A DNA stretch of 64,000 bases from Paeniglutamicibacter psychrophenolicus. Its GTDB lineage: Bacteria; Actinomycetota; Actinomycetes; Actinomycetales; Micrococcaceae. A program made the translations under genes and the position numbers. The stretch is from positions 62,001-126,000 of the forward strand of contig NZ_JAUSSH010000010.1 of the NCBI RefSeq assembly GCF_030812255.1, in the 5' to 3' direction. Shown in pieces: positions 1 through 10,339 of this stretch (position 1 is the stretch's first letter; each line of letters opens with the position of its first letter). A model generated the notes under the pieces. The model saw only the letters and a list, made by a program, of their open reading frames with translations. It was not told the origin of the DNA and did no database searches.

Positions 1-913
1 TTTCCTTGCCCTGGCCCAGCTGGTCCCCGTCGTAGGTGAACCAGGCGCCGGACTTCTTGACGAAGCCCTGGTCCACGCCGATGTCGATGAGGCTGCCTTC
101 GCGGGAGATGCCCAGGCCGTAGATGATGTCGAATTCGGCCTGCTTGAACGGCGGGGCCATCTTGTTCTTCACGATCTTGGCGCGCGTGCGGTTGCCGACC
201 GGGACGGTGCCTTCCTTCAAGGTTTCGATGCGGCGTACGTCGATGCGGATCGAGGCGTAGAACTTCAGCGCCTTGCCACCGGTGGTGGTTTCCGGGCTGC
301 CGAACATCACGCCGATCTTTTCGCGCAGCTGGTTGATGAAGATCGCGGTCGTCTGTGTCTGGGACAGGCGTCCGGTGATCTTGCGCAGCGCCTGGCTCAT
401 CAGGCGGGCCTGCAGGCCGACGTGGCTGTCGCCCATTTCGCCTTCGATTTCGGCGCGCGGCACCAGTGCTGCCACGGAGTCGATCACGACGATGTCGACG
501 GAGCCGGAGCCCACGAGCATGTCCATGATTTCCAGTGCCTGCTCGCCGGTGTCCGGCTGCGAGACCAGCAACGCGTCGGTGTCGACGCCCAGCTTCTTCG
601 CGTATTCCGGATCCAGTGCGTGCTCGGCATCGATGAAGGCGGCGATGCCGCCCAGTCGCTGGGCGCTGGCCACCGCGTGCAGGGCAACGGTGGTCTTGCC
701 GGAGGATTCCGGACCGTAGATCTCCACCACGCGGCCACGTGGAAGCCCGCCAATGCCCAGCGCGATGTCAAGTGCCACAGACCCGGTGGGGATGGCGGCA
801 ATGGGCGCTACGGTCTTGTCGCCCAGTCGCATGACCGAGCCCTTGCCGTACTGCTTGTCGATCTGTGCGAGCGCGGCTTCGAGTGCCTTCTCGCGATCTT
901 TACCAATGGCCAT
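1..913 (-). CDS. recA: RecA recombinase (C-terminus cut by window edge)
   Basis: RecA forms ATP-dependent filaments on single-stranded DNA, drives strand exchange and triggers LexA self-cleavage. About 304 residues are visible from an ATG at 913; the C-terminal end lies outside the window. The P-loop GPESSGKTT, the Walker B stretch [13 protein letters not shown] and the DNA-binding loop residues around [14 protein letters not shown] are all present, so identity is certain. A LexA-type box lies about 160 bp upstream. The neighbouring DUF3046 gene and the ClgR-type gene match the usual actinobacterial order. recX would be expected just beyond position 1. Confidence 0.98.
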   Translation of the reverse strand, partial: MAIGKDREKALEAALAQIDKQYGKGSVMRLGDKTVAPIAAIPTGSVALDIALGIGGLPRGRVVEIYGPESSGKTTVALHAVASAQRLGGIAAFIDAEHALDPEYAKKLGVDTDALLVSQPDTGEQALEIMDMLVGSGSVDIVVIDSVAALVPRAEIEGEMGDSHVGLQARLMSQALRKITGRLSQTQTTAIFINQLREKIGVMFGSPETTTGGKALKFYASIRIDVRRIETLKEGTVPVGNRTRAKIVKNKMAPPFKQAEFDIIYGLGISREGSLIDIGVDQGFVKKSGAWFTYDGDQLGQGKE

Positions 914-1068
914 TGTCCACCTCGGTTGTTGGGGCCCCGCGGGACCGTTGCTCTATGTCTGTTCCTGAGCGTACGACCCGGGGCCGACACTTTGGATTTC
1001 GGGCGTTCGCACTGTGCATAACCCACGACAGACGCCGAACGAATCTTCATTATGAACAATACACTCTT

Positions 1069-1084
1069 CCGAACAGATATTCGA
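1069..1084 (-). promoter_or_regulatory. Candidate LexA (SOS) box of recA
   Basis: The plus strand reads CGAAC-AGAT-ATTCGA, an imperfect inverted repeat with one mismatch to the actinobacterial SOS consensus CGAAC-N4-GTTCG. It lies in the short gap between recA and the DUF3046 gene, where recA SOS boxes are normally found. The match is seen in the sequence; LexA binding is inferred. Confidence 0.6.
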
Positions 1085-1113
1085 ACGGATTCGGTGCGTG
1101 TGGCGAATATTCC

Positions 1114-1338
1114 CTAGGATTCCCTGGGAGCGATGTCGCGTCCCAGCCAGCGCTCGGGCGGCACATCCTGCATCTTGCACATGGCCTGCCAGACCTTCTT
1201 GGGGGCGACGCCCCTGCCCAGCGCCTCGGCTGCGGTGACGCCTCCGACCTCGGCCAGCACCAGGGAAGTCGCCAATGTGCGGGAATAGCCCGCACCGAAC
1301 TCGTCGTCCATCAGACGCCAGAAATCACTCAATCGCAC
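1114..1338 (-). CDS. DUF3046 family small protein
   Basis: A 74-residue protein of unknown function that sits immediately upstream of recA in most Actinobacteria. The family signature RLSDFWRLMDDEFG occupies the N-terminus and the C-terminal part contains VWQAMCKMQDVPPERWLG. The frame stays open upstream to 1377, but the GTG at 1338 places the conserved RLSDFW at residue 2, as in family members, so that start was chosen. It is transcribed in the same direction as recA. No catalytic residues or membrane segments are apparent. Confidence 0.85.
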   Translation of the reverse strand: MRLSDFWRLMDDEFGAGYSRTLATSLVLAEVGGVTAAEALGRGVAPKKVWQAMCKMQDVPPERWLGRDIAPRES

Positions 1339-1375
1339 CCTCGCAATTGTGCCACGGGTTTCCGGGGGTTTAAGC

Positions 1376-1433
1376 AAAAAAGCCCCCGCCCGGCTTCGCG
1401 GGCCAATTGGCCCTGGAAGACCGGCGCGGGGGC
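1376..1433 (-). terminator. Rho-independent terminator after the ClgR-type gene
   Basis: Read on the minus strand, GCCCCCGC and GCGGGGGC arms (with inner CCGG pairs) close a long hairpin followed by TTTTTT. It lies just downstream of the regulator gene that ends at 1480 and separates it from the DUF3046-recA unit. Confidence 0.75.
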
Positions 1434-1479
1434 CGATGTTGCGGATGCCAGGTGAAACACTGGATCCGGATGTCGTTGG

Positions 1480-1911
1480 TTAGTGGCTCGGTGCCAGGCG
1501 CTTGCCGAGTTCAACCGGATAGTCGCCAGCAAACTCGCTGGTCAGGTCCACGGGGACCGTATCCGGAATGGTGATGCCTTCGGCGATGGCCACGCGGTCG
1601 CTGACCTCGCGAAGCATCAGTGAAAGCGGCACCTCGAGGGCACCACAGATCGAGGAGAGAAGCTCGGATGAGGCTTCCTTTTGTCCACGCTCGACCTCGG
1701 AAAGGTACCCAAGGGAAACGCGGGCGCTGTGGGAGACTTCGCGCAGGGTGCGACCCTGGCGTTGACGAACGTCACGAAGAACGTCACCGATTTCATGTCG
1801 AAGGACTACCATCTTGCGCTCCTCTTTGTCTCGGCGGACCTCGCTCTGTAGGCCCACATCACGCCAACGGACCACACCGTTTACCGATACTGGTTGCTTG
1901 ACCATGTGCAT
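1480..1911 (-). CDS. clgR: XRE-family regulator, ClgR type
   Basis: A 143-residue transcription factor with one HTH_3 domain in the middle ([20 protein letters not shown], then [21 protein letters not shown]) and an acidic tail. In Actinobacteria this family (ClgR, PopR) activates clp protease and related proteostasis genes. Its position downstream of pgsA and cinA matches the M. tuberculosis order ftsK-pgsA3-clgR-recA. The frame is open to 1980, but the ATG at 1911 follows GGAG at 11 bases and gives the [18 protein letters not shown] head that I recall from Arthrobacter homologues. The start could also be the ATG at 1905. Confidence 0.85.
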   Translation of the reverse strand: MHMVKQPVSVNGVVRWRDVGLQSEVRRDKEERKMVVLRHEIGDVLRDVRQRQGRTLREVSHSARVSLGYLSEVERGQKEASSELLSSICGALEVPLSLMLREVSDRVAIAEGITIPDTVPVDLTSEFAGDYPVELGKRLAPSH

Positions 1912-2112
1912 TGCCTTTTGTTCTCCGGTCCTAATGCCTTGTGGGGCGATCGGTGCGGGCCACTTTTTTGTGCCCGTCATGGGTTACAACTGCCGGGGGT
2001 CGTTTTTTGTTCCCACGCCCCCACCTTAGCCATTGCTGCGGGTGTATTTCCACAACAACCGTGAATCGTTCCGTAATCGAGTCACAAAACCAGTCAGTGC
2101 AACCATCCCCCA

Positions 2113-2625
2113 TCAAGCTGTGTGGCTGCTGGGTGAGAGGTGGGAAGAAAGCAGTTCCAGCGCGCGGACCGTGCTCAGGGTGCGGATCTGTGCCCTGTCC
2201 CCGGTGAAGTGGTGCTCGGTGAAACCGCTGCCGCTTGCCGAAGCCCAGCCCAGGAAGACCGTGCCCACGGGCTTGCCGTCGTGGGCGTCGGGACCAGCGA
2301 CCCCGGTGGCCGAGACCGCCACGTCCGACCCGCAAACCCGGCGTGCGCCCAGGGCCATTTGCCGGGCCACCTCCCCGTCCACCGAGCCCGCTTCTTCGAG
2401 CAGCTTCGGTTCCACGCCCAGGACGTTGGCCTTCACCGCGCTGGAGTAGCTGACGATCCCGCCGACAAGCGCGGCGGAGGCCCCGGGCACCTCGGCGAGG
2501 GTGGCGGCAATCATGCCGGCGGTCAGCGACTCGGCGGTGGCCAGGGTCAGTCCGTTGGCCTTGGCCGCGGCAACCACGGTGCCGGCCAGGGCCTGCAGTT
2601 CCAGCGGGTCCGGTGGGGGTGTCAT
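2113..2625 (-). CDS. cinA: CinA C-terminal (PncC-type) nicotinamide-nucleotide amidase
   Basis: A 170-residue single-domain CinA_C protein. Enzymes of this family deamidate nicotinamide mononucleotide to nicotinate mononucleotide in NAD recycling. Family motifs are visible: TAESLTAGMIAATLAEVPGAS near residue 30, VSYSSAVKANVLGV, and ATGVAGPDAHDGKPVGTVFLG. The ATG at 2625 has a good AAAGGAG ribosome site, although the frame stays open to 2973 inside pgsA. It lies 56 bp downstream of pgsA and ahead of clgR, which is the usual actinobacterial order. The MoCF domain of full-length CinA is absent, as is common here. Confidence 0.9.
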   Translation of the reverse strand: MTPPPDPLELQALAGTVVAAAKANGLTLATAESLTAGMIAATLAEVPGASAALVGGIVSYSSAVKANVLGVEPKLLEEAGSVDGEVARQMALGARRVCGSDVAVSATGVAGPDAHDGKPVGTVFLGWASASGSGFTEHHFTGDRAQIRTLSTVRALELLSSHLSPSSHTA

Positions 2626-2681
2626 GTCCAGCTCCTTTGCGCCAGGTGGAAGTGGTGAATCGGCCTCAGTGGGAAGCGTGC

Positions 2682-3290
2682 CTACTTCTGGGTGCCGCCG
2701 ACGGAGGCCGCGCGCAGTTGCCAGGCCTTGAACAGGTAGTCCAGCCCGGTGACCACGGTGGCGGCCAGGGCCAGCAGCATCACGGTGAACGCCACCACGT
2801 GCACCCAGTCGATGGTGTGGGCCCAGGGCAGCAGGTAGAGCAGGATCGCCGCGGCCTGCAGCACGGTCTTGAGCTTGCCGCCGCGCGAGGCGGCCATCAC
2901 GCCGTAGCGGATGACCACGAAGCGCACGGCCGTGATGCCCCATTCGCGCACCAGGATGACGATGGTGATCCACCAGGCCAGCTCCCCCAGGATGGAGAAC
3001 ATCACCAGCGCGGAGCCGGTGAGCAGCTTGTCGGCGATCGGGTCGGCGATCTTGCCGAAGTTGGTGATCAGCCCGCGGCTGCGGGCCAGGTCCCCGTCCA
3101 GCTTGTCGGTGTACATGGCCACGGCGAAGATCGCCAGGGCCACCCAGCGCATGAGTCCGTATTCCGTCTCATCGGCCACCAGGGCCCAGATGAAGAACGG
3201 GACCATGATGATGCGCAGGGTGGTGAGCACGTTGGCGATGTTCAGGGTCGGCACGTGGGCCGGTGTCGGGTTCGCTGGGGATTCAGTCAC
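2682..3290 (-). CDS. pgsA: CDP-diacylglycerol--glycerol-3-phosphate 3-phosphatidyltransferase
   Basis: An integral-membrane enzyme of about 202 residues that makes phosphatidylglycerol phosphate, the committed step to phosphatidylglycerol and cardiolipin. The CDP-alcohol phosphotransferase motif D-G-x2-A-R-x8-G-x3-D-x3-D is intact (DGDLARSRG, then GKIADPIAD). Several hydrophobic helices follow, with WITIVILVREWGITAVRF after the active site. It starts 9 bp after ftsK ends and probably shares its transcript. Length and motif spacing are normal for the family. Confidence 0.95.
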   Translation of the reverse strand: MTESPANPTPAHVPTLNIANVLTTLRIIMVPFFIWALVADETEYGLMRWVALAIFAVAMYTDKLDGDLARSRGLITNFGKIADPIADKLLTGSALVMFSILGELAWWITIVILVREWGITAVRFVVIRYGVMAASRGGKLKTVLQAAAILLYLLPWAHTIDWVHVVAFTVMLLALAATVVTGLDYLFKAWQLRAASVGGTQK

Positions 3291-3299
3291 GCCTCAAGG

Positions 3300-6173
3300 C
3301 TACCTTCCGGTCAGGTTCCAGGCGTCTTCCGACCCCGGCTCGTCGCCACCGTCGTGGTAGTCAACCGCCTGTTCGAAGCCGTCGAGGTCCTCGGCGACCA
3401 GGTCGGTGCCGTAGTGGTTGGCGTTGGCGTTGTCCGCCAGGGCGGCCTCGGTCGCGGTCGGGACCACGTCGCCGGCACCGGTCTCGTCCCCGCGCATCGC
3501 GGCCAGCACCTCGGGCAGGTCGTCGGGCTTGACCAGCACGTCGCGGGCCTTGGAGCCCTCGGAGGGACCGACCACGCCGCGGGATTCGAGCAGGTCCATG
3601 AGCCGGCCGGCCTTGGCGAAGCCCACGCGCAGTTTGCGCTGGAGCATCGAGGTGGAGCCGAACTGCGTGGTGACCACCAGCTCGGTGGCCTGCAGCAGCA
3701 GCTCCAGGTCGTCCCCGATGTCGTCGTCGGTCTGCTTCTTTTGCACCTCGGGGGCCACGTCGTGGCGGTATTCGGCCTTCAGCTGCCCCTTGACGTGCTC
3801 GACCACGGACTGGATCTCGGATTCGGTGACCCAGGCACCCTGCACGCGCATGGGCTTGGAGGTGCCCATGGGCAGGAAGAGGGCGTCGCCCTGGCCCAGC
3901 AGCTTTTCGGCTCCCGGCTGGTCCAGGACCACGCGGGAGTCGGTGACCGAGGAGGTGGCAAAGGCCATGCGGGAGGGCACGTTGGCCTTGATCAACCCGG
4001 TGACCACGTCCACGGACGGGCGCTGGGTGGCCAGCACCAGGTGGATGCCGGCGGCGCGGGCCAGCTGGGTGATGCGCACGATCGAGTCCTCGACGTCGCG
4101 CGGGGCGACCATCATCAGGTCGGCGAGCTCGTCGACGATGACCAGGAGGTACGGGTAGGGCTTCATGATCCGCTTGGAGCCCTCGGGCGGGACGGCCTTG
4201 CCGTTGCGCACGGCCTTGTTGAAGTCGTCGATGTGCTTGTACCCGAAGTTCGCCAGGTCGTCGTAGCGGGTGTCCATCTCCTTGACCACCCACTGCAGCG
4301 CCTCGGCGGCCTTCTTCGGGTTGGTGATGATCGGGGTGATCAGGTGCGGGACGCCCTCGTAGGCGGTGAGTTCCACGCGCTTGGGGTCGACCATGACCAT
4401 GCGGACCTCGTCGGGGGTGGCGCGCATCAGGATCGAGGTGATCATCGAGTTCACAAACGAGGACTTGCCCGCGCCGGTGGCGCCGGCGACCAAGAGGTGC
4501 GGCATCTTGGCGAGGTTGGCCACGACGAAGCCGCCCTCAACGTCCTTGCCCACGCCCATGACCATCGGGTGGTCGGTCTTGCGGGCGTTGTGGCTGCGCA
4601 GCACGTCGCCCAGCACCACGATTTCCTTGTCGGCGTTGGGGATCTCGATGCCGATCGCGGACTTGCCCGGGATCGGGGAGAGGATGCGCACGTCCGAGGA
4701 GGCCACGGCGTAGGAGATGTTCTTGGACAGGGCGGTGACGCGCTCGACCTTGGTGCCCGGGGCCAGTTCGATTTCGTAGCGGGTGACCGTCGGGCCGCGG
4801 GAGAAGCCGGTGACCTTCGCGTCGACCTTGAACTGGTCCAGGGTGTCGGTCAGCGCCGCGACGACCGCGTCGTTGGCCTCGGAGCGTTCCTTGGACGGCG
4901 GGCCGGCGGGCAGGAAGTCGGAGGCCGGCAGCGTGTAGGTCACGTCCCCGGAGAGCTGGAGCTGTTCGGTGCGCGCCGGGATCGGCGGCAGCGGGGCCGC
5001 CGCGGGGCGCGAGGGGACCTGGTCCATCGCGCCGGTGGCATCGTTGTCGTAGCTGGTCAGGTCGATGGCGCTCATGGCCTGGGTGTCTGCCTCGGGCTCG
5101 GTGCCCAGGCCCACGGATTCCATGATCGCGGCGCGCTCGCGCTCGTCCTTGGTGGGGCGGCGCACCCCGGGGCGGATGGCCGGTTCCGCGTCGGCTTCGT
5201 CGGCGTAGAAGTCGGCCGGGTCCGCGGCTGCGCCGTGGTCATCGGTGATGACCGCGGTGTCGTAGGCGCCCTCGCCGGTGTTGCCCAGGAGGTCCTCGGC
5301 GGCGATGGCCTCCTCGTCGCGGTCCTTGCCGAAGAGCCGCATCTTCTTGCGCGGCTTCTTCGCAGCTGCCTGTTCCTCGTAGAGGTAGGACTGGTCGTGG
5401 TCCTCGGCGCCCAGGTCCACGCCCTTGCCGGAGCCGGCCTCGGGGGTCTGGCCCATGAGCTTCTCGTAGCCCTCGCGGAAGCGTGCGGGGATGTGCCGGA
5501 AGGGGGTGGCGGTGAGGATCATCAGGCTCAGCAGGGCCAGCGCGATCATCACTGCCAGCGCGCCGGGTGCCGATATCAGCCCGGCCAGCGGGACGGTGGC
5601 CAGCGCCCCGAGCACTCCCCCGGCGCCCCAGAGGACGTCAAAGGGCGCGGAGACGGGGGGAAGCCCGCCGACCACGTGGGAGATCCCGGACCCGGCCAGG
5701 GAACCCAGGGCCAGGCCGATGCCCACGCGGTTGTTGGCGCGGTGTTCCTCGGGCCAGCGGAAGAGCCGGATGGCGCCGATGAGCAGGATCGGCGGCATGA
5801 GCGCGGCCATGAACCCGAAGGTCCCCCCGGCCACGGCGTGCACGAAGCCGCCGTACCAGCCGACCCCGCGCAGCCCCCACCATTCCACGGAGGCAATGAC
5901 GATGGCGATGATGACCAGGAAGAGCCCGGTTCCGTCGCGGCGCACCTCGTAGTCCGGGTGCACGTCGCGGCCGATCTTGCGGAAGGCCCCGCCGGTGACC
6001 CGCGCGATGCCCATCCAGGCCGAACGCACCATGCGCACCGGCAGCGGGAAGTCGTGTTCGATCGCTGCGGGGGTGCTCTTGGAGTTTCTGGTCGTCTTGG
6101 CGGAGGAGCTCGACGCACGCGGTTTGCGCGTGGTCGTTTTCTTCTCGCCTTGCGAGGAGGTAGGTGGGGCCAT
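3300..6173 (-). CDS. ftsK: DNA translocase FtsK
   Basis: A 957-residue septal DNA pump that moves chromosome dimers to dif during division. The order is a basic N-terminus, four or five membrane helices at about residues 60-200, an acidic linker to about 420, the motor domain with Walker A GATGAGKS near residue 562 and Walker [14 protein letters not shown], and a C-terminal winged-helix gamma domain ([19 protein letters not shown]) that reads KOPS sites. It heads the ftsK-pgsA-cinA run. In related genomes rnj lies close by; here the two are separated by about 7 kb of sulfur genes. Confidence 0.97.
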   Translation of the reverse strand: MAPPTSSQGEKKTTTRKPRASSSSAKTTRNSKSTPAAIEHDFPLPVRMVRSAWMGIARVTGGAFRKIGRDVHPDYEVRRDGTGLFLVIIAIVIASVEWWGLRGVGWYGGFVHAVAGGTFGFMAALMPPILLIGAIRLFRWPEEHRANNRVGIGLALGSLAGSGISHVVGGLPPVSAPFDVLWGAGGVLGALATVPLAGLISAPGALAVMIALALLSLMILTATPFRHIPARFREGYEKLMGQTPEAGSGKGVDLGAEDHDQSYLYEEQAAAKKPRKKMRLFGKDRDEEAIAAEDLLGNTGEGAYDTAVITDDHGAAADPADFYADEADAEPAIRPGVRRPTKDERERAAIMESVGLGTEPEADTQAMSAIDLTSYDNDATGAMDQVPSRPAAAPLPPIPARTEQLQLSGDVTYTLPASDFLPAGPPSKERSEANDAVVAALTDTLDQFKVDAKVTGFSRGPTVTRYEIELAPGTKVERVTALSKNISYAVASSDVRILSPIPGKSAIGIEIPNADKEIVVLGDVLRSHNARKTDHPMVMGVGKDVEGGFVVANLAKMPHLLVAGATGAGKSSFVNSMITSILMRATPDEVRMVMVDPKRVELTAYEGVPHLITPIITNPKKAAEALQWVVKEMDTRYDDLANFGYKHIDDFNKAVRNGKAVPPEGSKRIMKPYPYLLVIVDELADLMMVAPRDVEDSIVRITQLARAAGIHLVLATQRPSVDVVTGLIKANVPSRMAFATSSVTDSRVVLDQPGAEKLLGQGDALFLPMGTSKPMRVQGAWVTESEIQSVVEHVKGQLKAEYRHDVAPEVQKKQTDDDIGDDLELLLQATELVVTTQFGSTSMLQRKLRVGFAKAGRLMDLLESRGVVGPSEGSKARDVLVKPDDLPEVLAAMRGDETGAGDVVPTATEAALADNANANHYGTDLVAEDLDGFEQAVDYHDGGDEPGSEDAWNLTGR

Positions 6174-6960
6174 GGCTCTAGGGTATCGCCCACGGGTGTC
6201 CGAACCCTGAATTTACACGGTTCGACGGGGAACGGGGGCGGTGGAGAATCGTCACAGACCCAAGGCGCGCGGACGGCCTTGGGGGTTGGCTGAGAGCTTC
6301 CCGGGTCAAGATCCCGCTCTGTGGGTGCACACATCAGGATCTGCTCGGTTCGCGATCGCATCGGAAAACCGCCCCCGCGTCGCCGACATCAACAGCAGCG
6401 CGCTCCCCTGCCCGGGCAACACCCGCGGTGCCCCGGGCGCGAGCATGAGAAGTAGTTGAACCATCACCAAAGAGGGAATTGCGGTGGCCACCTCCGGGCC
6501 CACAGGCGTGGCATCGGCCCACCCCAGGGTCACCTTCTTGAAAATGGCCTTCAATGTGGCCCGGGCGGCCGGCACCAAATCATCGCAGGGGCCCACTGGA
6601 GCGCGGCCAGCAAGAAGATGCCGTCCACCGTTCGGCACCATCATGTGGGTCATCTCGCGGAACCCTGTTGTCAATCTCAACAGCAAATGGCCCGTCTTTG
6701 GGAGCGCTTACCGGCTGTGCGGCCGCGCAGTCCAACCCCTACCGCCGCGCCTTGGGCCAATGGATGATCCAGCTTCATTGGATGATCCCGTTCTGCGCAC
6801 GGCACCCGAGCGACGAACAGCGGATCATATCGCTACGGCCGACGAACGACTTCTTGGCTGTTGCGCAACCGCGACACCGATCGGTTCGCGCATGGGTGCT
6901 GCCTAACTGCCGGAGTTCGTTGGCCTACATCCAGAAAAAGCGACCGTTGGATCGCCGAGG
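6174..6960. other. Gene-poor stretch upstream of ftsK
   Basis: About 790 bp with no gene I can support. A minus-strand frame at 6306-6686 (126 codons) contains a hydrophobic run (SLVMVQLLLMLAPG) but has no recognisable domain or convincing ribosome site. Plus-strand frames across 6456-6964 also look non-coding. Base composition is less GC-biased than in neighbouring genes, which suggests intergenic or decayed DNA at the left junction of the sulfur module. Confidence 0.5.
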
Positions 6961-7218
6961 CTAGGCCAGCGAGAGGAAGAGCTTTTCCATGTCGGCACGG
7001 TCCGCCGTGGGGTCCTCGCTTTTCAGGCACTGTTCGAGCCCGGTGGCGATGATGGAGAACCCGGCGCGGTCGATGGCCTTCGATGCTGCGGACAGCTGGG
7101 TGACGACCGCGCGGCAGTCACTGCCTTCCTCAAGCATGCGAATCACAGCGTTGAGCTGTCCTTGGGCACGCTTGAGCCTGTTGATAGCGGGCTTCATGGC
7201 GTCCACTTCAAGTTCCAT
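6961..7218 (-). CDS. cstR: CsoR-family repressor, probably persulfide-sensing (CstR-like)
   Basis: An 85-residue all-helical DUF156 repressor with the signature MKPAINRLKRAQGQLNAVIR. CsoR copper sensors use Cys, His and Cys ligands. Here Cys35 and Cys64 are kept, but the position four residues before the second Cys, the copper-binding His in CsoR, is Gly60. Two cysteines without the His is the pattern of CstR, which forms sulfur bridges with persulfides. The ATG at 7218 has a GGGAGGAACCC ribosome site. The gene is divergent from a Cys-rich gene, with two GC-rich palindromes between them, and stands next to a CstB-like enzyme. That context supports sulfur sensing over copper sensing. Confidence 0.85.
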   Translation of the reverse strand: MELEVDAMKPAINRLKRAQGQLNAVIRMLEEGSDCRAVVTQLSAASKAIDRAGFSIIATGLEQCLKSEDPTADRADMEKLFLSLA

Positions 7219-7252
7219 GATGGGTTCCTCCCGGGTGCTGGTTTCTCCAAGT

Positions 7253-7270
7253 GTATACCCCCGGGGGTTT
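7253..7270. promoter_or_regulatory. CstR/CsoR-type operator 1
   Basis: TATACCCCCGGGGGTTTA, a near-perfect inverted repeat with the central C5G5 tract typical of CsoR and CstR operators. It lies 35 bp upstream of the repressor start codon, so it probably mediates autoregulation. Confidence 0.75.
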
Positions 7271-7298
7271 ACTCGCGCATGATCGACCGCGACTTGCC

Positions 7299-7316
7299 CA
7301 TACCCCCGGGGGTATG
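7299..7316. promoter_or_regulatory. CstR/CsoR-type operator 2
   Basis: CATACCCCCGGGGGTATG is a perfect 18-bp palindrome, identical to the copy at 7703-7720. It lies between the divergent repressor gene and the Cys-rich small gene, 46 bp centre to centre from operator 1. Confidence 0.8.
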
Positions 7317-7382
7317 TGCAATACTCGAAGACAGGGGGCTGCCAGGCTTCCATCGAGAATCCAAAACCGAAGGAATCATCAC

Positions 7383-7559
7383 ATGTGCCGAGCGACCACA
7401 TGCCGCAAATGCCGGAAGACCACCTGGGCCGGATGCGGCCAACATGTCAAGCAGGTCATGGCGCAGGTGCCGCGCCATGAACGCTGCTCCTGTGACCCCC
7501 AGGCCCCGAAAGAGCGCGGTAAGGAAGGGGGCTTCCTCGCGCGCCTCTTTGGCCGCTAA
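7383..7559 (+). CDS. Small Cys-rich protein (58 aa)
   Basis: A 58-residue protein with six cysteines: Cys2, Cys7, Cys10, Cys18, Cys35 and Cys37 (TCRKC, AGCGQH, CSC). This suggests a small zinc- or thiol-chemistry fold. The C-terminal 20 residues are basic and end in FLARLFGR. The ATG at 7383 follows AAGGAA. Similar small proteins occur in Actinobacteria without a known role. It is divergent from the CstR-like gene, its promoter region carries the same palindromes as the persulfide dioxygenase gene, and a strong terminator follows, so it is probably part of the same regulon. Function unknown. Confidence 0.75.
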   Translation: MCRATTCRKCRKTTWAGCGQHVKQVMAQVPRHERCSCDPQAPKERGKEGGFLARLFGR

Positions 7560-7582
7560 GCCCGAGCGCTCCATGCCGAACT

Positions 7583-7623
7583 GCGGTCGGCGCCAGCATG
7601 AATGGCGCCGACCGCCGCTTTTG
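7583..7623 (+). terminator. Rho-independent terminator
   Basis: A perfect 13-bp stem (GCGGTCGGCGCCA and its complement) with a 7-base loop is followed by CGCTTTT. It closes the Cys-rich small gene and insulates the persulfide operon promoter. Confidence 0.85.
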
Positions 7624-7666
7624 GCTGGGCAAGCGAACCCGGGACCGGGCAGGGGAAGGCTTGACG

Positions 7667-7683
7667 CATACCCCCAGGGGTAT
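7667..7683. promoter_or_regulatory. CstR/CsoR-type operator 3
   Basis: CATACCCCCAGGGGTAT, the third copy of the palindrome with one base lost at the centre. It is one of a pair 36 bp apart in front of the persulfide dioxygenase gene. Confidence 0.75.
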
Positions 7684-7702
7684 TATCGTTTGAACTGAAG
7701 AA

Positions 7703-7720
7703 CATACCCCCGGGGGTATG
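7703..7720. promoter_or_regulatory. CstR/CsoR-type operator 4
   Basis: CATACCCCCGGGGGTATG, a perfect palindrome identical to operator 2. It ends 43 bp before the start codon of the persulfide dioxygenase fusion, so it should overlap that gene's promoter or initially transcribed region. Confidence 0.8.
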
Positions 7721-7763
7721 TCAGGCAAATGGGCCAGCCAAGGACGAACAACAAGGAGAGACC

Positions 7764-9161
<1,398 letters not shown>

Positions 9162-9277
9162 CGTTCTCCGCCGTTCCATCCCCCAGCCATAGATCCCACG
9201 TATTTCCGGTCCCGCATCCCCCTTTCCGGATGCGGGACCGGCCGGGCGCCATGCCCGGCAGAAAGGGCCCACAAGCC

Positions 9278-9862
9278 ATGAACCCCGTTCCCCAGACCAC
9301 CAGCCCCGAAGACCTCAAGGACTGGATCGCCGCCGGCTCCGACGTCGTGGTGCTCGACGTGCGCTCCGCCGCCGAATTCGAATCCCTGCACATCCTGGGC
9401 TCCTACAACGTCCCCCTCCCGTTGTTGGCCGAACACACCGAGGAACTCGCCTCGAAGCTTGACACCAAGGTGGTGCTGGTCTGCCAATCCGGCGTGCGCG
9501 CCACCGAAGCCAAGACCAACCTCGCATCGGTCGGCTTCGGCAATGCCCATGTCCTGACCGGCGGCGTTCCCGCCTACCAGCAGGCCGGAGGCCGAACCGT
9601 TGAAGGGTCCAAACGCTGGGCCCTGGAACGCCAGGTGCGCATGGTGGCCGGTTCCCTCGTGGTGGCCGGCCTGGCCGGGGGCAGGTTCCTTTCCCCGCAG
9701 TTGCGCACCGTCGCCGGGGCCATCGGGGCGGGCCTGACTTTCTCCGCGGCCACCAACACCTGCGCCATGGGCAAGGCCCTGGCCAAGATGCCGTGGAACA
9801 AGACCGGCAACGAGCCGACCCGTGCATCGGTCATGGCCCAGCTTCCGCCCAAGAAGTCCTAG
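9278..9862 (+). CDS. Rhodanese with C-terminal membrane domain
   Basis: A 194-residue protein with an N-terminal rhodanese domain (VVVLDVRSAAEFESLHILGS, active Cys69 in CQSGVR) and a C-terminal DUF2892-like part with two hydrophobic segments (about 130-165). It probably relays sulfane sulfur at the membrane. The start at 9278 has GAAAGGG upstream; the frame is open to 9230 without a better site. It lies 116 bp after the persulfide dioxygenase fusion and 118 bp before another rhodanese, on the same strand, so an operon is likely. Confidence 0.9.
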   Translation: MNPVPQTTSPEDLKDWIAAGSDVVVLDVRSAAEFESLHILGSYNVPLPLLAEHTEELASKLDTKVVLVCQSGVRATEAKTNLASVGFGNAHVLTGGVPAYQQAGGRTVEGSKRWALERQVRMVAGSLVVAGLAGGRFLSPQLRTVAGAIGAGLTFSAATNTCAMGKALAKMPWNKTGNEPTRASVMAQLPPKKS

Positions 9863-9980
9863 CCCACACCCGGTTGGCCCTCTGCCAACCCGATTTCTCC
9901 CGGTTCCCGGGCCCGGTTCGCGTTGATCCGGGCCCGGCAACCACCACATACCGCTTGAACACGCCCCGAAGGAGCACACC

Positions 9981-10277
9981 ATGCAGGAAATCACCATCAC
10001 CGACGCCGACCAGCGACGTGCCACGGACCAGCTCCTTGACGTCCGCGAGGACTTCGAAGTCACCGAGGGCATGATCCCCGGCGCCCTCCACATCCCCATG
10101 GGCGAGCTAAACACCCGCCTGGGCGAGATCGACCGCTCCCGCCCCGTCATCGTCATCTGCCGCAGCGGAAACCGCAGCGCCCGCGTCGCCGATGCCCTCA
10201 CCGGGGCCGGATTCACCGCCGACACCATGGCAGGCGGCATGATCGCCTGGCAAGGCGCCGGCCTGCCCGTCGCCTAA
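9981..10277 (+). CDS. Single-domain rhodanese
   Basis: A 98-residue stand-alone sulfurtransferase domain. QLLDVREDFEVTEGMIPGALHIP supplies the CH2A region, and Cys60 lies in the active loop CRSGNRS. The loop composition differs from the CQSGVR loop of the two neighbouring rhodaneses, which suggests a different sulfur acceptor. A clear GAAGGAGCACACC ribosome site precedes the ATG. It lies between the membrane rhodanese and the TauE-type exporter, all on one strand. Confidence 0.92.
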   Translation: MQEITITDADQRRATDQLLDVREDFEVTEGMIPGALHIPMGELNTRLGEIDRSRPVIVICRSGNRSARVADALTGAGFTADTMAGGMIAWQGAGLPVA

Positions 10278-10339
10278 GGGCACGCGCCCGCGCCAACCCG
10301 TACGCCCTCTGCCCTCCCTCCCCAGACAAGGCCACCTCC

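Noticed and set aside
2613-6293. A 1226-codon open frame antisense to ftsK and pgsA.
   Set aside because: It is a high-GC shadow: Gly, His, Val and Asp repeats, no domain, and full overlap with two certain genes.
6285-6345. A GGCTGAGAG stretch suggesting a TPP riboswitch.
   Set aside because: The remaining conserved TPP elements are missing, and no thiamine gene lies downstream.
6306-6686. A 126-codon minus-strand frame upstream of ftsK.
   Set aside because: No domain, weak ribosome site and composition unlike the neighbouring genes.
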